Assembly (NCBI GenBank): GCA_000435195.1 | Contig: FR880215.1 | Coordinates: 2,300 to 11,422 of the forward strand | Direction: 5' to 3' | DNA from: Clostridium sp. CAG:169 | Lineage (GTDB): Bacteria; Bacillota; Clostridia; Oscillospirales; Ruminococcaceae | DNA: 9,123 nucleotides | Shown: piece after piece, positions 1-6,085 of the stretch | How positions within the stretch are numbered: position 1 is the stretch's first letter | Layout: each line of letters begins with the position of its first letter | Made by a program: the position numbers and the translations under genes | The notes under the pieces: generated by a model | What the model was told of the DNA's origin: nothing | Seen by the model: only the letters and a program-made list of their open reading frames with translations | The model's database searches: none

Positions 1-474
1 CTGCATCATTCCCGCGCCAAAGCCCGCCGCCAATCCGTCCACACTCAGCGCTGCCGCCAGGCTGACCGCCTCGGAAACGGAGAGCGACTGCGAGCGGTTA
101 AAATCCGCACAGGTGGAATCGACACATACCTGCAAAAAAATCCGCAGATTTTTAATGCGAAACACCCAGGCGTTTTCCCGCTCGCAGCATTTTTTCAAGA
201 CATTTTTCAGCAGCCCGTCGCACAGCCGCACCGAACCCATCACGACCAGCACCCCACCGCCGAGCAACGAAGCTGTCCTGACGCTCATCCATCCTCCTGC
301 GGCATCGCCCAGCCACACCGCCGCCCACAGACTGAACGAACAGGTCAACCCCAGCGCCAATGCAGAACAAAACGGAATTTTAATCTGCTGTGTTCCCAAA
401 GCCAGACCCGCAGCAAAGGTATCCATGCTCAACGCCAGTGCCAGAAGCGTACATCCCCACAGAGTTTCTGCCAA
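1..474 (-). CDS. ytaF: Sporulation membrane protein YtaF (MntP-like), 3' end outside window
   Basis: The first 158 codons are visible and the frame stays open to the window edge; the family is usually a little over 200 residues. Residues 10-27 (LLALALSMDTFAAGLALG) and 138-155 (SLAAALSVDGLAAGFGAG) are the two related membrane segments of the YtaF/MntP family, each with an Asp after a Leu/Ser-rich helix. Residues 119-135 form the polar linker seen in YtaF before the second half. The start is a TTG at 474-472, chosen because GGGAG lies 8 bases upstream; no in-frame ATG precedes residue 17 and an in-frame TAA sits at 546-544. Ytaf is a polytopic membrane protein tied to sporulation; its transported ion, if any, is not established, though MntP relatives export manganese. 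No convincing leftward promoter was found between this gene and the divergent tRNA promoter. Confidence 0.85.
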   Translation of the reverse strand, partial: MAETLWGCTLLALALSMDTFAAGLALGTQQIKIPFCSALALGLTCSFSLWAAVWLGDAAGGWMSVRTASLLGGGVLVVMGSVRLCDGLLKNVLKKCCERENAWVFRIKNLRIFLQVCVDSTCADFNRSQSLSVSEAVSLAAALSVDGLAAGFGAGMMQ

Positions 475-553
475 ACCATCATCTCCCTGTCCAGATTCTG
501 TTGTTATCTTATGAGCGGCAGAAAAAATCGGTGCAAAAAATTTTTAAAAACTC

Positions 554-582
554 TTGACAAATCCTTCCTCAGTTGCTATAAT
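554..582 (+). promoter_or_regulatory. Sigma-A promoter of tRNA-Ser
   Basis: A perfect -35 TTGACA (554-559) and a perfect -10 TATAAT (577-582) are separated by 17 bases. Transcription should start near 589, about 34 bases ahead of the mature tRNA 5' end at 623, so a short leader must be removed by RNase P. No other gene follows on this strand before the terminators. Confidence 0.93.
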
Positions 583-622
583 GATAAAGCACTTGTGATT
601 TGTGTAAACAATTTCATAGTAT

Positions 623-714
623 GGAAAGATGGCTGAGCTGGTCTAAGGCGCACGACTGGAAATCGTGTGTGCCCTATAAAGGCACCGAGGGTTCGAATCC
701 CTCTCTTTCCGCCA
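623..714 (+). tRNA. tRNA-Ser (anticodon GGA)
   Basis: The acceptor stem GGAAAGA (623-629) pairs with TCTTTCC (704-710), followed by discriminator G711 and an encoded CCA (712-714). The anticodon stem 651-655/663-667 encloses the loop CTGGAAA, with anticodon GGA at 658-660, which reads UCC and UCU serine codons. A long variable arm (about 668-686) is typical of class II tRNAs such as serine. The T arm GAGGGTTCGAATCCCTC closes the 3' half. It is a single-gene transcript between its own promoter and a terminator. Confidence 0.97.
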
Positions 715-721
715 ACAGACT

Positions 722-758
722 GAGTCTGGACGCATATTGCGTTCCAGGCTCTTTTTTT
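722..758 (+). terminator. Intrinsic terminator after tRNA-Ser
   Basis: GAGTCTGGACGC (722-733) pairs with GCGTTCCAGGCTC (739-751), apart from one G-T pair and one bulged base, across a 5-base loop. Seven T (752-758) follow. It starts 7 bases after the tRNA CCA end. Confidence 0.88.
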
Positions 759-810
759 ATCAAAATGAGTGGCTCGCGTTTCAGCCAATCTAAACGGACC
801 ACCCTTCCCC

Positions 811-846
811 AAAGAAGACATCCTTTGGATGTCTTCTTTTTTGTTT
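811..846 (+). terminator. Second rightward terminator-like hairpin
   Basis: AAAGAAGACATCC (811-823) pairs perfectly with GGATGTCTTCTTT (827-839) over a 3-base loop, and a T-rich tract follows on the plus strand. On the minus strand the stem is followed by GGGG, so it reads as a rightward terminator. No gene or promoter was found between it and the tRNA terminator; it may back that terminator up or be left over from a lost gene. Confidence 0.75.
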
Positions 847-880
847 TGCTCAAAATTTCCCCTGCTTTCTGCCGCACACA

Positions 881-921
881 AAAATCCCCGTAGTCCTTTT
901 GATAGGACTGCGGGGATTTTT
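881..921 (-). terminator. Bidirectional terminator between tRNA unit and MATE gene
   Basis: AAAATCCCCGTAGTCC (881-896) pairs with GGACTGCGGGGATTTT (905-920), with one G-T pair, around an 8-base loop. T tracts are present on both strands. It lies 17 bases past the stop codon of the leftward MATE gene and is most likely its terminator, while also blocking rightward read-through. Confidence 0.88.
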
Positions 922-938
922 GTAACAGGGATTTCTTT

Positions 939-2321
939 TTAAGAATACAGCGATTCTCCATCGGGCATCTGCTCGCGTTTTTTCAGCACCTTGCCGATGA
1001 TGGACAGGAACACAATCGTGCTGACGATTCCGCAGAAAATATCGACAATCGGCTCGGCATAAAAAGCGGCGGTCGCACCGAAGAATGCCGGCAACGCAAG
1101 GGTGAACACCAAAAACATCAACTTACGGAAAACAGACAAGGTCACCGAAACCTTGACAATTCCCAGGGCGGTCAGACCGTCTACAAAGCTGTATTGCAGC
1201 GCCAGCGGGATGATGCCGAAGGTAAAGACCTTGATTGCCCACACCGACAGCTGGATATACTCGGCATTCTGGGTGAACAGCCGGACAAACACACCGGACA
1301 CCGTCTGCGAGATGATAAACATGACCAGGCAGAACAGCAGCGCCATCTTGGCAATCTCCTTTTCCCCCTTACGGATGCGGTCGGTGTTTTTGGCTCCGTA
1401 GTTAAAGCTCAAAATCGGCTGGGTTCCGCTGGTGATGCCGCCCAAAGGCAGGGTGACAATCTGCATATAGCTCTGGACGATGGTGGCACAGGCAATCAGC
1501 ATATCCCCCTGCGCTCCTCCGTAATTTTGCAGCACGGTGTTGAGCGCGATAATCAGTACACTGTCGCCCGCAATGATGATAAACGGGCAGAAACCAAAGG
1601 TCAGCACCCGCAGCATGATTTTTCCCGAGTAACCGCGGAAGCTGATGCGGACGTGTACCCGGTCGCTGAACAAAAACCACAGGACAAACAGGCAGGAGCA
1701 CGCCTGTGAAAGAACGGTGGCAACCGCTGCACCGGTGACACCCATGTCCAAAGCAAAGATGAAGATGGGGTCCAGGATAATATTCATCACCGCTCCGATG
1801 ATGGTGGTCAGCATCGCCTCGTTGGCAAAGCCCTGACAGGTGATGAACTGGTTGAGTCCCGCCGTCAGGATAGCAAACACCGTGCCCATCACATAGTAGG
1901 TCAGATAGCTGTTTGCATAGGGGAAGGTCTGCTCGCTTGCACCAAAGAACATCAGCATCGGCTCCCGAAATGCAATCGCCAGTCCCGTCAAAGCAGCGGA
2001 GAGCGCCAACAGCATGACAAAGCAGTTGGCAAGAATCTTCTGGGCGCCCTCCTGGTTGTCCTCTCCCATACGAATTGCCATCAGCGGCGCGCCGCCGATT
2101 CCAACCAGAAAAGCAAATGAAGAGATGAGGGTCACAATCGGACCGCATACGCCCGCTCCTGCCAAAGCGACCTCGCCGACCTGCGGGATATTTCCAATGT
2201 ACATTCTGTCCACAATGCTGTACAAAACATTGACAAACTGTGCCAGCATCGACGGGATCGCCAGCCTGCGCACCAACAGCTTGATGTCGTCCTTTCCAAG
2301 GTCGTTTTGCCTGCGAACCAT
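939..2321 (-). CDS. MATE family efflux transporter
   Basis: This 460-residue polytopic membrane protein has the length and layout of a MATE (multidrug and toxin extrusion) transporter, with twelve expected helices in two related halves. Family signs are the N-terminal LAIPSMLAQFVNVLYSIVDRMYIG region (about 20-43), GIGGAPLMAIRMGE (74-87), the NIILDPIFIFALDMGVTGAA stretch (180-199) and QPILSFNYGAKN (301-312) in the second half. Such proteins export drugs or metabolites across the cytoplasmic membrane using a Na+ or H+ gradient; the substrate cannot be read from sequence. The ATG at 2321 has AAGGAGGAG four bases upstream. It is a single-gene unit with its own candidate promoter and a terminator just past the stop. 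Confidence 0.93.
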   Translation of the reverse strand: MVRRQNDLGKDDIKLLVRRLAIPSMLAQFVNVLYSIVDRMYIGNIPQVGEVALAGAGVCGPIVTLISSFAFLVGIGGAPLMAIRMGEDNQEGAQKILANCFVMLLALSAALTGLAIAFREPMLMFFGASEQTFPYANSYLTYYVMGTVFAILTAGLNQFITCQGFANEAMLTTIIGAVMNIILDPIFIFALDMGVTGAAVATVLSQACSCLFVLWFLFSDRVHVRISFRGYSGKIMLRVLTFGFCPFIIIAGDSVLIIALNTVLQNYGGAQGDMLIACATIVQSYMQIVTLPLGGITSGTQPILSFNYGAKNTDRIRKGEKEIAKMALLFCLVMFIISQTVSGVFVRLFTQNAEYIQLSVWAIKVFTFGIIPLALQYSFVDGLTALGIVKVSVTLSVFRKLMFLVFTLALPAFFGATAAFYAEPIVDIFCGIVSTIVFLSIIGKVLKKREQMPDGESLYS

Positions 2322-2385
2322 TTTTCTCCTCCTTATTGTGCGGGCTCCTCAGAACAAGCTCCGCTTCCATAAAATCACGCAGTAT

Positions 2386-2415
2386 AGTTTACTCCCACAA
2401 CAAAGCAGGTGTCAA
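2386..2415 (-). promoter_or_regulatory. Candidate promoter of the MATE gene
   Basis: On the minus strand a perfect -35 TTGACA (2415-2410) is followed after 18 bases by TAAACT (2391-2386), a 4-of-6 match to the -10 consensus. An overlapping TATACT (2386-2381) is a better hexamer but would need a 23-base spacer. The promoter lies 65 bases ahead of the start codon. Confidence 0.6.
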
Positions 2416-2585
2416 CCGATTTTTGAATGGAAATGATACTTTCTAAAACTTTTATGCGCTTTTGAGCAAAACTTCTTCACAGCACAAAAATTTCCGTCTA
2501 ATTTGTCCCTTGCACAAACCTTGCGCTAAAACGGGAAGCCTGACAAAACAGCGCCCATCTTCACCCTTCTGTGTAGCCATTACAG
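2416..2585. other. Intergenic stretch with no recognised feature
   Basis: This stretch lies between the MATE promoter and the terminator of the DUF3792 gene. A 42-codon minus-strand ORF (from 2580) is present but has no ribosome-binding site or recognisable sequence. No other promoter, RNA or repeat was seen here. Confidence 0.6.
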
Positions 2586-2586
2586 A

Positions 2587-2620
2587 CAAAAGCAGGCGGA
2601 GAAAAATCCCCACCTGCTTC
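2587..2620 (-). terminator. Terminator after the DUF3792 gene
   Basis: On the minus strand GAAGCAGGTGGGGA (2620-2607) pairs with TCTCCGCCTGCTTT (2602-2589), including G-T pairs, over a 4-base T loop. The T tract is short (TTTTGT). It starts 2 bases past the stop codon and likely ends the queA-tgt-yajC-DUF3792 unit. Confidence 0.75.
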
Positions 2621-2622
2621 AA

Positions 2623-3066
2623 TCAACCCTTTCGTTTGACATTGACCCCGATGCTGCCGAAGATGCACCCGCACAGCAGCATGGAAAACAGCTTGACAGC
2701 TCCCCACCAATCGGGTCGCTCCCCCACCGCCAGCGAGCAGAGCAGGCAGCTGACAAACAAAATGCCCGCGCACCCCAGTCCCAGAAAAAAGCCGTTCTGG
2801 CGCGAAAGGCGGGCGCAGCAAAAACCTGCCGTTGCTGCTATCAGACAGCCGACGCCCAACCCGACCCACTTGACCGCCCAAATGGGAAGCCCTCCGCTGC
2901 TCATCCACCCAGCAAGCGCTGCCAGCACCGCCGCTCCCACCGCTGCCGCACTCAGACAGCCTGCCGCTACCGCCCACATCTGTCTTTTGCGGCTGTCCTG
3001 CGGCGTTCTGCTCCTGTTTACCCGCTGCGGTGTTGGGCTATTCTTGTTGTTCAACATTTCTTTCAT
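2623..3066 (-). CDS. TIGR04086/DUF3792 family membrane protein
   Basis: The 147-residue product has a basic, Pro/Gln-rich N-terminal tail (1-29) and four likely membrane helices at about 30-52, 62-85, 91-114 and 121-142, ending in a basic KRKG tail. Size, four-helix layout and position right after yajC fit the TIGR04086/DUF3792 family of small Firmicutes membrane proteins of unknown function; I assign it mainly on these grounds. In many Clostridia this gene is followed by the SCIFF peptide and its radical SAM maturase, which are not seen here. The start ATG at 3066 is preceded by GGTGAT with a 6-base spacer, and that Shine-Dalgarno sequence lies in the 3' arm of a hairpin. Codons 1-15 match, in layout and partly in sequence, a small upstream ORF made by a tandem duplication. 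A later Met (residue 30) is a less likely start. Confidence 0.75.
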   Translation of the reverse strand: MKEMLNNKNSPTPQRVNRSRTPQDSRKRQMWAVAAGCLSAAAVGAAVLAALAGWMSSGGLPIWAVKWVGLGVGCLIAATAGFCCARLSRQNGFFLGLGCAGILFVSCLLCSLAVGERPDWWGAVKLFSMLLCGCIFGSIGVNVKRKG

Positions 3067-3076
3067 AAAAAAATCA

Positions 3077-3117
3077 CCCCATATCCTGTCACATCTGTCC
3101 TACAGGATATTCGGGGG
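3077..3117 (-). promoter_or_regulatory. Hairpin over the ribosome-binding site of the DUF3792 gene
   Basis: On the minus strand ATATCCTGT (3110-3102) pairs perfectly with ACAGGATAT (3089-3081), and a run of C (3117-3114) can pair with GGGG (3080-3077) past a 3-base bulge. The 3' arm overlaps the Shine-Dalgarno GGTGAT (3078-3073), then seven T (3073-3067) reach the ATG at 3066. It could act as an intrinsic terminator, as a translational gate, or both. Confidence 0.65.
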
Positions 3118-3145
3118 AAAATTTTTTTATTCCCTATCGGGAAGC

Positions 3146-3217
3146 TTACTTCTTATTTTCTTTGTTTGTTGCCCGCTGCGGTGTTGGGCTGCTTCTACCA
3201 CTGTGCTTCCTTTTCAT
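3146..3217 (-). CDS. Hybrid 23-codon small ORF between yajC and the DUF3792 gene
   Basis: The ORF starts with ATG at 3217-3215, has GAGGTG 7 bases upstream, and ends with TAA at 3148-3146. The product is highly basic and has no membrane helix. Its first 15 residues end in SPTPQR at positions 10-15, exactly as in the DUF3792 protein, and its last 8 residues (ATNKENKK) match the YajC C-terminus (AANKENKK). It therefore appears to be a product of the tandem duplication. Four of the five codon differences from the yajC tail are synonymous, which hints that the peptide sequence was kept, though so few codons prove little. It may be translated as a real small protein, serve only to couple translation to the next gene, or be a non-functional by-product. 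Confidence 0.45.
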   Translation of the reverse strand: MKRKHSGRSSPTPQRATNKENKK

Positions 3218-3224
3218 AAAAAAA

Positions 3225-3265
3225 CACCTCGCACCCTGTGTTCGTTCTACAGGATATGCGAGGTG
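3225..3265 (-). promoter_or_regulatory. Terminator-like hairpin after yajC holding the small ORF's ribosome-binding site
   Basis: On the minus strand CACCTCGCA (3265-3257) pairs perfectly with TGCGAGGTG (3233-3225), with an inner stem CCTGT/ACAGG. Seven T (3224-3218) follow, as in an intrinsic terminator. The 3' arm contains GAGGTG, which is also the Shine-Dalgarno of the small ORF starting at 3217. It begins 27 bases after the yajC stop codon. DUF3792 transcription from upstream would need read-through, as no promoter was seen between them. Confidence 0.7.
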
Positions 3266-3292
3266 AAGCGCTTTGATTCCCTATCGGGAAGT

Positions 3293-3640
3293 TTACTTTT
3301 TATTTTCCTTATTAGCAGCCTGCTCTTGTGCTGCGCGCTCGGTAGCAGTGATGTTCTGCTGGATGGACCAGCGTGCCAAGCGGATCTTGCTTCTGTCGCC
3401 TGCGGTTTCGATGACGATGGTGTCATCCTTAATGCTGACGATTCTGCCGATGATGCCGCCGATGGTGACGATCTCATCTGCGATTTCGATGTTCTCACGC
3501 ATCTTCTGAACTTCTTTATCTCTCTTCTTCTGCGGACGGATCAGCAGGAAGTAGAAGACAACGATCATCAGGATCAGCGGGATAAAGGTGGCAAGCATCG
3601 ATGCGGTGTCGGTAGCTGCTGCCAGGTAAAGATTTGTCAT
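3293..3640 (-). CDS. yajC: Preprotein translocase accessory subunit YajC
   Basis: The 115-residue product has the standard YajC plan: a short N-terminus, one membrane helix (about 15-34) ending in IRPQKKR (34-40), then a cytoplasmic domain with EIVTIGGIIGRIVSI (56-70) and a charged, Gln/Lys-rich tail. YajC associates with the SecDF part of the Sec protein export machinery in the cytoplasmic membrane. The start at 3640 is chosen because GGAGGTG lies 9 bases upstream; the frame is open further upstream (Met at 3709), but that longer form would begin at or before the promoter's expected transcript start and lacks a ribosome-binding site. The gene follows tgt, a common arrangement in bacteria, and has its own promoter. 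Its last codons are copied in the duplication downstream. Confidence 0.95.
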   Translation of the reverse strand: MTNLYLAAATDTASMLATFIPLILMIVVFYFLLIRPQKKRDKEVQKMRENIEIADEIVTIGGIIGRIVSIKDDTIVIETAGDRSKIRLARWSIQQNITATERAAQEQAANKENKK

Positions 3641-3666
3641 AGGTTGTTGCACCTCCGTTAAAATGG

Positions 3667-3703
3667 ACAAAATTGCACCGGAAAATCCCCTCTGCAATTT
3701 TGT
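3667..3703 (-). promoter_or_regulatory. Perfect inverted repeat at the 5' end of the yajC transcript
   Basis: ACAAAATTGCA (3667-3677) and TGCAATTTTGT (3693-3703) are perfect 11-base inverted repeats around a 15-base centre. On the minus strand the element begins about 5 bases after the expected start of transcription from the yajC promoter. It could be a protective 5' RNA hairpin or an operator; with only TTTTG after it, it is a weak terminator for tgt at best. Confidence 0.65.
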
Positions 3704-3714
3704 ATACAAGCAAT

Positions 3715-3743
3715 ATTATACCGTTTTGCTCTATTGATTGCAA
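3715..3743 (-). promoter_or_regulatory. Sigma-A promoter of yajC
   Basis: On the minus strand TTGCAA (3743-3738) and a perfect TATAAT (3720-3715) are 17 bases apart. It lies in the 146-base gap between tgt and yajC and should allow yajC and downstream genes to be expressed independently of queA-tgt. Confidence 0.8.
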
Positions 3744-3786
3744 GCATTTTCTGAGAAATTCTGTGCATCTTTCCAAAAACTGCCGT

Positions 3787-4917
3787 TTAGATTCTTCTGC
3801 CCAACAGCGGAATCATCTCTGCACGGAACTGCTCGAAACGCTCTTCCTCCAAAGCTGCACGAATCTTTTCCATCAGCGTGTTATAAAAATACAGGTTGTG
3901 CATAACCGCCAGTCGCATTCCCAGCATCTCGTTTGCCTTGAGCAGATGACGGATGTACGCTCTGCTGTGGCGCTGGCAGACCGGGCAGTCGCACTCTGCG
4001 TCGATTGGCTGATCGTCCAGCTCGTATTTGGCGTTGTTGATGTTGATGATGCCCTGCCAGGTGAACAGGTGTCCGTGGCGAGCGTTGCGGCTTGGCATCA
4101 CACAGTCAAACAGGTCTACGCCGCGGTAAACTGCCTCGATGATGTTGACCGGTGTTCCCACGCCCATCAGATAGCGCGGCTTGTCCTTTGGCATAAACGG
4201 CTCCACCTGCTCGATGATGTGGTACATCACCTCGGCAGGCTCACCGACCGCCAGTCCGCCGATGGCATAGCCGTCACACTCAATTTCTGCAATCTGCTTC
4301 ATATGCTCGATGCGCAGGTCGTCAAAGGTAGAACCCTGGTTGATGCCAAACAGCATCTGGTGCGGGTTGATGGTGTCCGGCAGGGAATTTAACCGGGTCA
4401 TCTCTGCACGGCAGCGGCGCAGCCAGCGCACGGTGCGGTCGATGGAGCGGCGGGTGTACTCGCGGGTGGACGGGTTTTCGATGCACTCGTCAAATGCCAT
4501 GGCGATGGTGGAAGCCAGGTTCGACTGGATGCGCATACTTTCCTCCGGTCCCATGAAGATGCGTCTGCCATCGATGTGGGACTGAAAGCGGACGCCCAGC
4601 TCGCTGATGGTGCGCAGCTGTGCCAGCGAAAACACCTGGAAGCCGCCGCTGTCGGTCAAGATTGGACCTTCCCAGCCCATGAACTTGTGCAGACCGCCCA
4701 GCGCCTTGATCTTTTCATCGCCCGGGCGCAGGTGCAGATGGTAGGTGTTGCACAGCTCCACCTGACACTTCAAATCTTTGAGGTCGTAGGAGGAGATTCC
4801 TCCTTTGATGGCTGCGGATGTTCCGACGTTCATAAAAGCAGGAGTCTGCACGGTGCCATGTACCGTCTGGAACTGACCACGGCGGGCACGTCCCTGCTGT
4901 TTGAGCAATGTATACAT
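3787..4917 (-). CDS. tgt: tRNA-guanine transglycosylase
   Basis: The 376-residue product is the standard length for bacterial Tgt. It swaps guanine for preQ1 at the wobble position (34) of GUN-anticodon tRNAs (Asp, Asn, His, Tyr), a step in queuosine synthesis. Visible signatures are LTDSGGFQVFSL (87-98) with Asp89, the GINQGS loop (191-196), GGLAVGE (220-226), GVGTP (252-256), and LFDCVMPSRNARHGHLF (269-285) with the nucleophile Asp271. The zinc site is Cys309, Cys311, Cys314 and His340. The start at 4917 is chosen because GAGGAGG lies 6 bases upstream; an in-frame ATG at 4965 has no ribosome-binding site. Queuosine partner queA ends 57 bases upstream on the same strand. Confidence 0.98.
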   Translation of the reverse strand: MYTLLKQQGRARRGQFQTVHGTVQTPAFMNVGTSAAIKGGISSYDLKDLKCQVELCNTYHLHLRPGDEKIKALGGLHKFMGWEGPILTDSGGFQVFSLAQLRTISELGVRFQSHIDGRRIFMGPEESMRIQSNLASTIAMAFDECIENPSTREYTRRSIDRTVRWLRRCRAEMTRLNSLPDTINPHQMLFGINQGSTFDDLRIEHMKQIAEIECDGYAIGGLAVGEPAEVMYHIIEQVEPFMPKDKPRYLMGVGTPVNIIEAVYRGVDLFDCVMPSRNARHGHLFTWQGIININNAKYELDDQPIDAECDCPVCQRHSRAYIRHLLKANEMLGMRLAVMHNLYFYNTLMEKIRAALEEERFEQFRAEMIPLLGRRI

Positions 4918-4974
4918 TCTGTTCCTCCTCGGCAGACCGACTTTTGTCCGCCGTATTTCCATCATTTGTTTTTG

Positions 4975-6006
4975 TTATAAAATCGCCATTGCATCCCCAA
5001 AGGAGAAGAAGCGGTAGTTTTCCTTGACTGCCAGCTCATAGGCTGCCATCGTGTGCTCATAGCCGGCAAAGGCGCTGACCAGCATGATCAGGGTGCTCTC
5101 CGGCAGGTGGAAGTTGGTAATCAATCCATCCAGCACCTTGAACTGGTAACCCGGATAGATAAAGATGTCGGTATAGCCTGACTGCTCGTGCAGCGGCAGA
5201 CCCTGACGGGTCCCCAGCGTTTCCAGCGTGCGGCAGCTGGTGGTTCCCACAGCAATCACCCGTCCGCCCTGCTGTTTGGTCTGATTGATGAGGTCGGCGG
5301 TGCGCTGCGGCAGATAATAATGCTCCGAGTGCATCTTGTGGTCGGTGATTTCGTCCTCCTTGACCGGACGGAAGGTTCCCAGACCGACATGGAGGGTCAC
5401 AGTGGCGATGTTGACCCCCTTGGCTTTAATTTTTTCCAGCAGCTCGTTGGTAAAGTGCAGTCCTGCCGTTGGAGCTGCCGCAGAGCCCAGCTCGTGCGAA
5501 TACACCGTCTGATAGCGCTCGTTGTCCTCCAGCTTTTGGGTGATGTACGGCGGCAGCGGCATATTGCCAATCTGCTCCAGCACCGGATAGATGCTCTCCC
5601 CTTCATAGGAAAAACGAATCAGGCGGTTGCCGCCCTCCACCGTTTCCAGCACCTCGCCGTGCAGCAGTCCATCGCCGAAGGTAAGCTTGACCCCCGGCTT
5701 TGCCTTTTTTCCGGGCTTGACCAGTGTTTCCCAGACGTCCTTTTCCTTCTGCTCCAGCAGCAGCACCTCGATGTGTGCGCCGGTGTCCTCCTTGACCCCG
5801 TACAGTCTTGCCGGGATGACTCTGGAATCGTTGACCACCAGCAGGTCGCCCGGCTGCAGCAGGTCCACAATGTCATAAAAATGGTGGTGGCTGCATTCGC
5901 CGCTTGTGCGGTTCATCAGCAGCAGGCGGGAGTGGTCCCTTGGCTCCACCGGAGTCTGTGCAATCTGCTTTTCGGGCAGATCAAACCAAAAATCCGATCG
6001 TTTCAT
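4975..6006 (-). CDS. queA: S-adenosylmethionine:tRNA ribosyltransferase-isomerase
   Basis: The 343-residue product matches bacterial QueA in length. It moves and rearranges the ribose of S-adenosylmethionine onto preQ1 in tRNA to form epoxyqueuosine, the step after Tgt. Conserved stretches are the N-terminal FDLPEKQIAQTP (8-19), PGDLLVVNDSRVIPARL (52-68), the YSHELGSAAAPTAGLHFT region (169-186), VTLHVGLGTFRPV (203-215), and NFHLPESTLIMLVSAFAG (298-315). The ATG at 6006 has GGAGG 11 bases upstream, a slightly long spacing. An in-frame GTG at 6024 overlaps that site and has no site of its own. It is the first gene of the unit that continues with tgt. Confidence 0.98.
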   Translation of the reverse strand: MKRSDFWFDLPEKQIAQTPVEPRDHSRLLLMNRTSGECSHHHFYDIVDLLQPGDLLVVNDSRVIPARLYGVKEDTGAHIEVLLLEQKEKDVWETLVKPGKKAKPGVKLTFGDGLLHGEVLETVEGGNRLIRFSYEGESIYPVLEQIGNMPLPPYITQKLEDNERYQTVYSHELGSAAAPTAGLHFTNELLEKIKAKGVNIATVTLHVGLGTFRPVKEDEITDHKMHSEHYYLPQRTADLINQTKQQGGRVIAVGTTSCRTLETLGTRQGLPLHEQSGYTDIFIYPGYQFKVLDGLITNFHLPESTLIMLVSAFAGYEHTMAAYELAVKENYRFFSFGDAMAIL

Positions 6007-6045
6007 ACTTGTATTTTCCTCCACAAAACAGGTGTAGTTGTAAAC

Positions 6046-6085
6046 AGGGTAATGAGCAGGTTCTCATCCCCTACGGATTGCCGTA
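6046..6085 (-). promoter_or_regulatory. Two hairpins in the queA leader
   Basis: On the minus strand TACGG-CAAT-CCGTA (6085-6072) forms a tight hairpin right at the expected transcript start. Next, AGGG and ATGAG (6072-6059) pair with CTCAT and CCCT, closing over the loop AACCTG with a small internal loop, ending at 6046. The leader does not show the C-rich loop and A-rich tail of a preQ1-I riboswitch, and the ribosome-binding site is outside both hairpins. Function is unknown. Confidence 0.5.

Larger units (their letters stand above)
3022..3319 (-). repeat. Imperfect tandem duplication across the yajC / DUF3792 junction
   Basis: Two units stand head to tail: 3173-3319 (147 bp) and 3022-3172 (151 bp). 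Each holds, in minus-strand order, the last 8 codons and stop of yajC or a copy of them, the conserved block CTTCCCGATAGGGAAT, a hairpin with the core ATATCCTGTAG, seven T, an ATG, and codons ending in an identical 18-base run that encodes SPTPQR. The distance from ATG to SPTPQR is the same in both units. The sequences between these blocks have diverged strongly, so the event is not recent. Confidence 0.85.

Noticed and set aside
1402..2370. 322-codon minus-strand ORF in another frame of the MATE gene
   Set aside because: The MATE frame has clear family motifs, a strong ribosome-binding site and helices; this frame is Cys/His/Gly-rich without recognisable sequence.
2455..2580. Short minus-strand ORF of 42 codons downstream of the DUF3792 gene, considered as a SCIFF-like peptide
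   Set aside because: It has only four cysteines, in the wrong pattern, no ribosome-binding site, and starts after the terminator.
3067..3319. CRISPR-like repeat array
   Set aside because: Only two units, about 150 bp each, containing gene ends and hairpins rather than short repeats with unique spacers.
2462..3661. 399-codon plus-strand ORF
   Set aside because: It crosses an intergenic region, the antisense of the DUF3792 gene, both hairpins and most of yajC; the translation is low-complexity and shows no domain.
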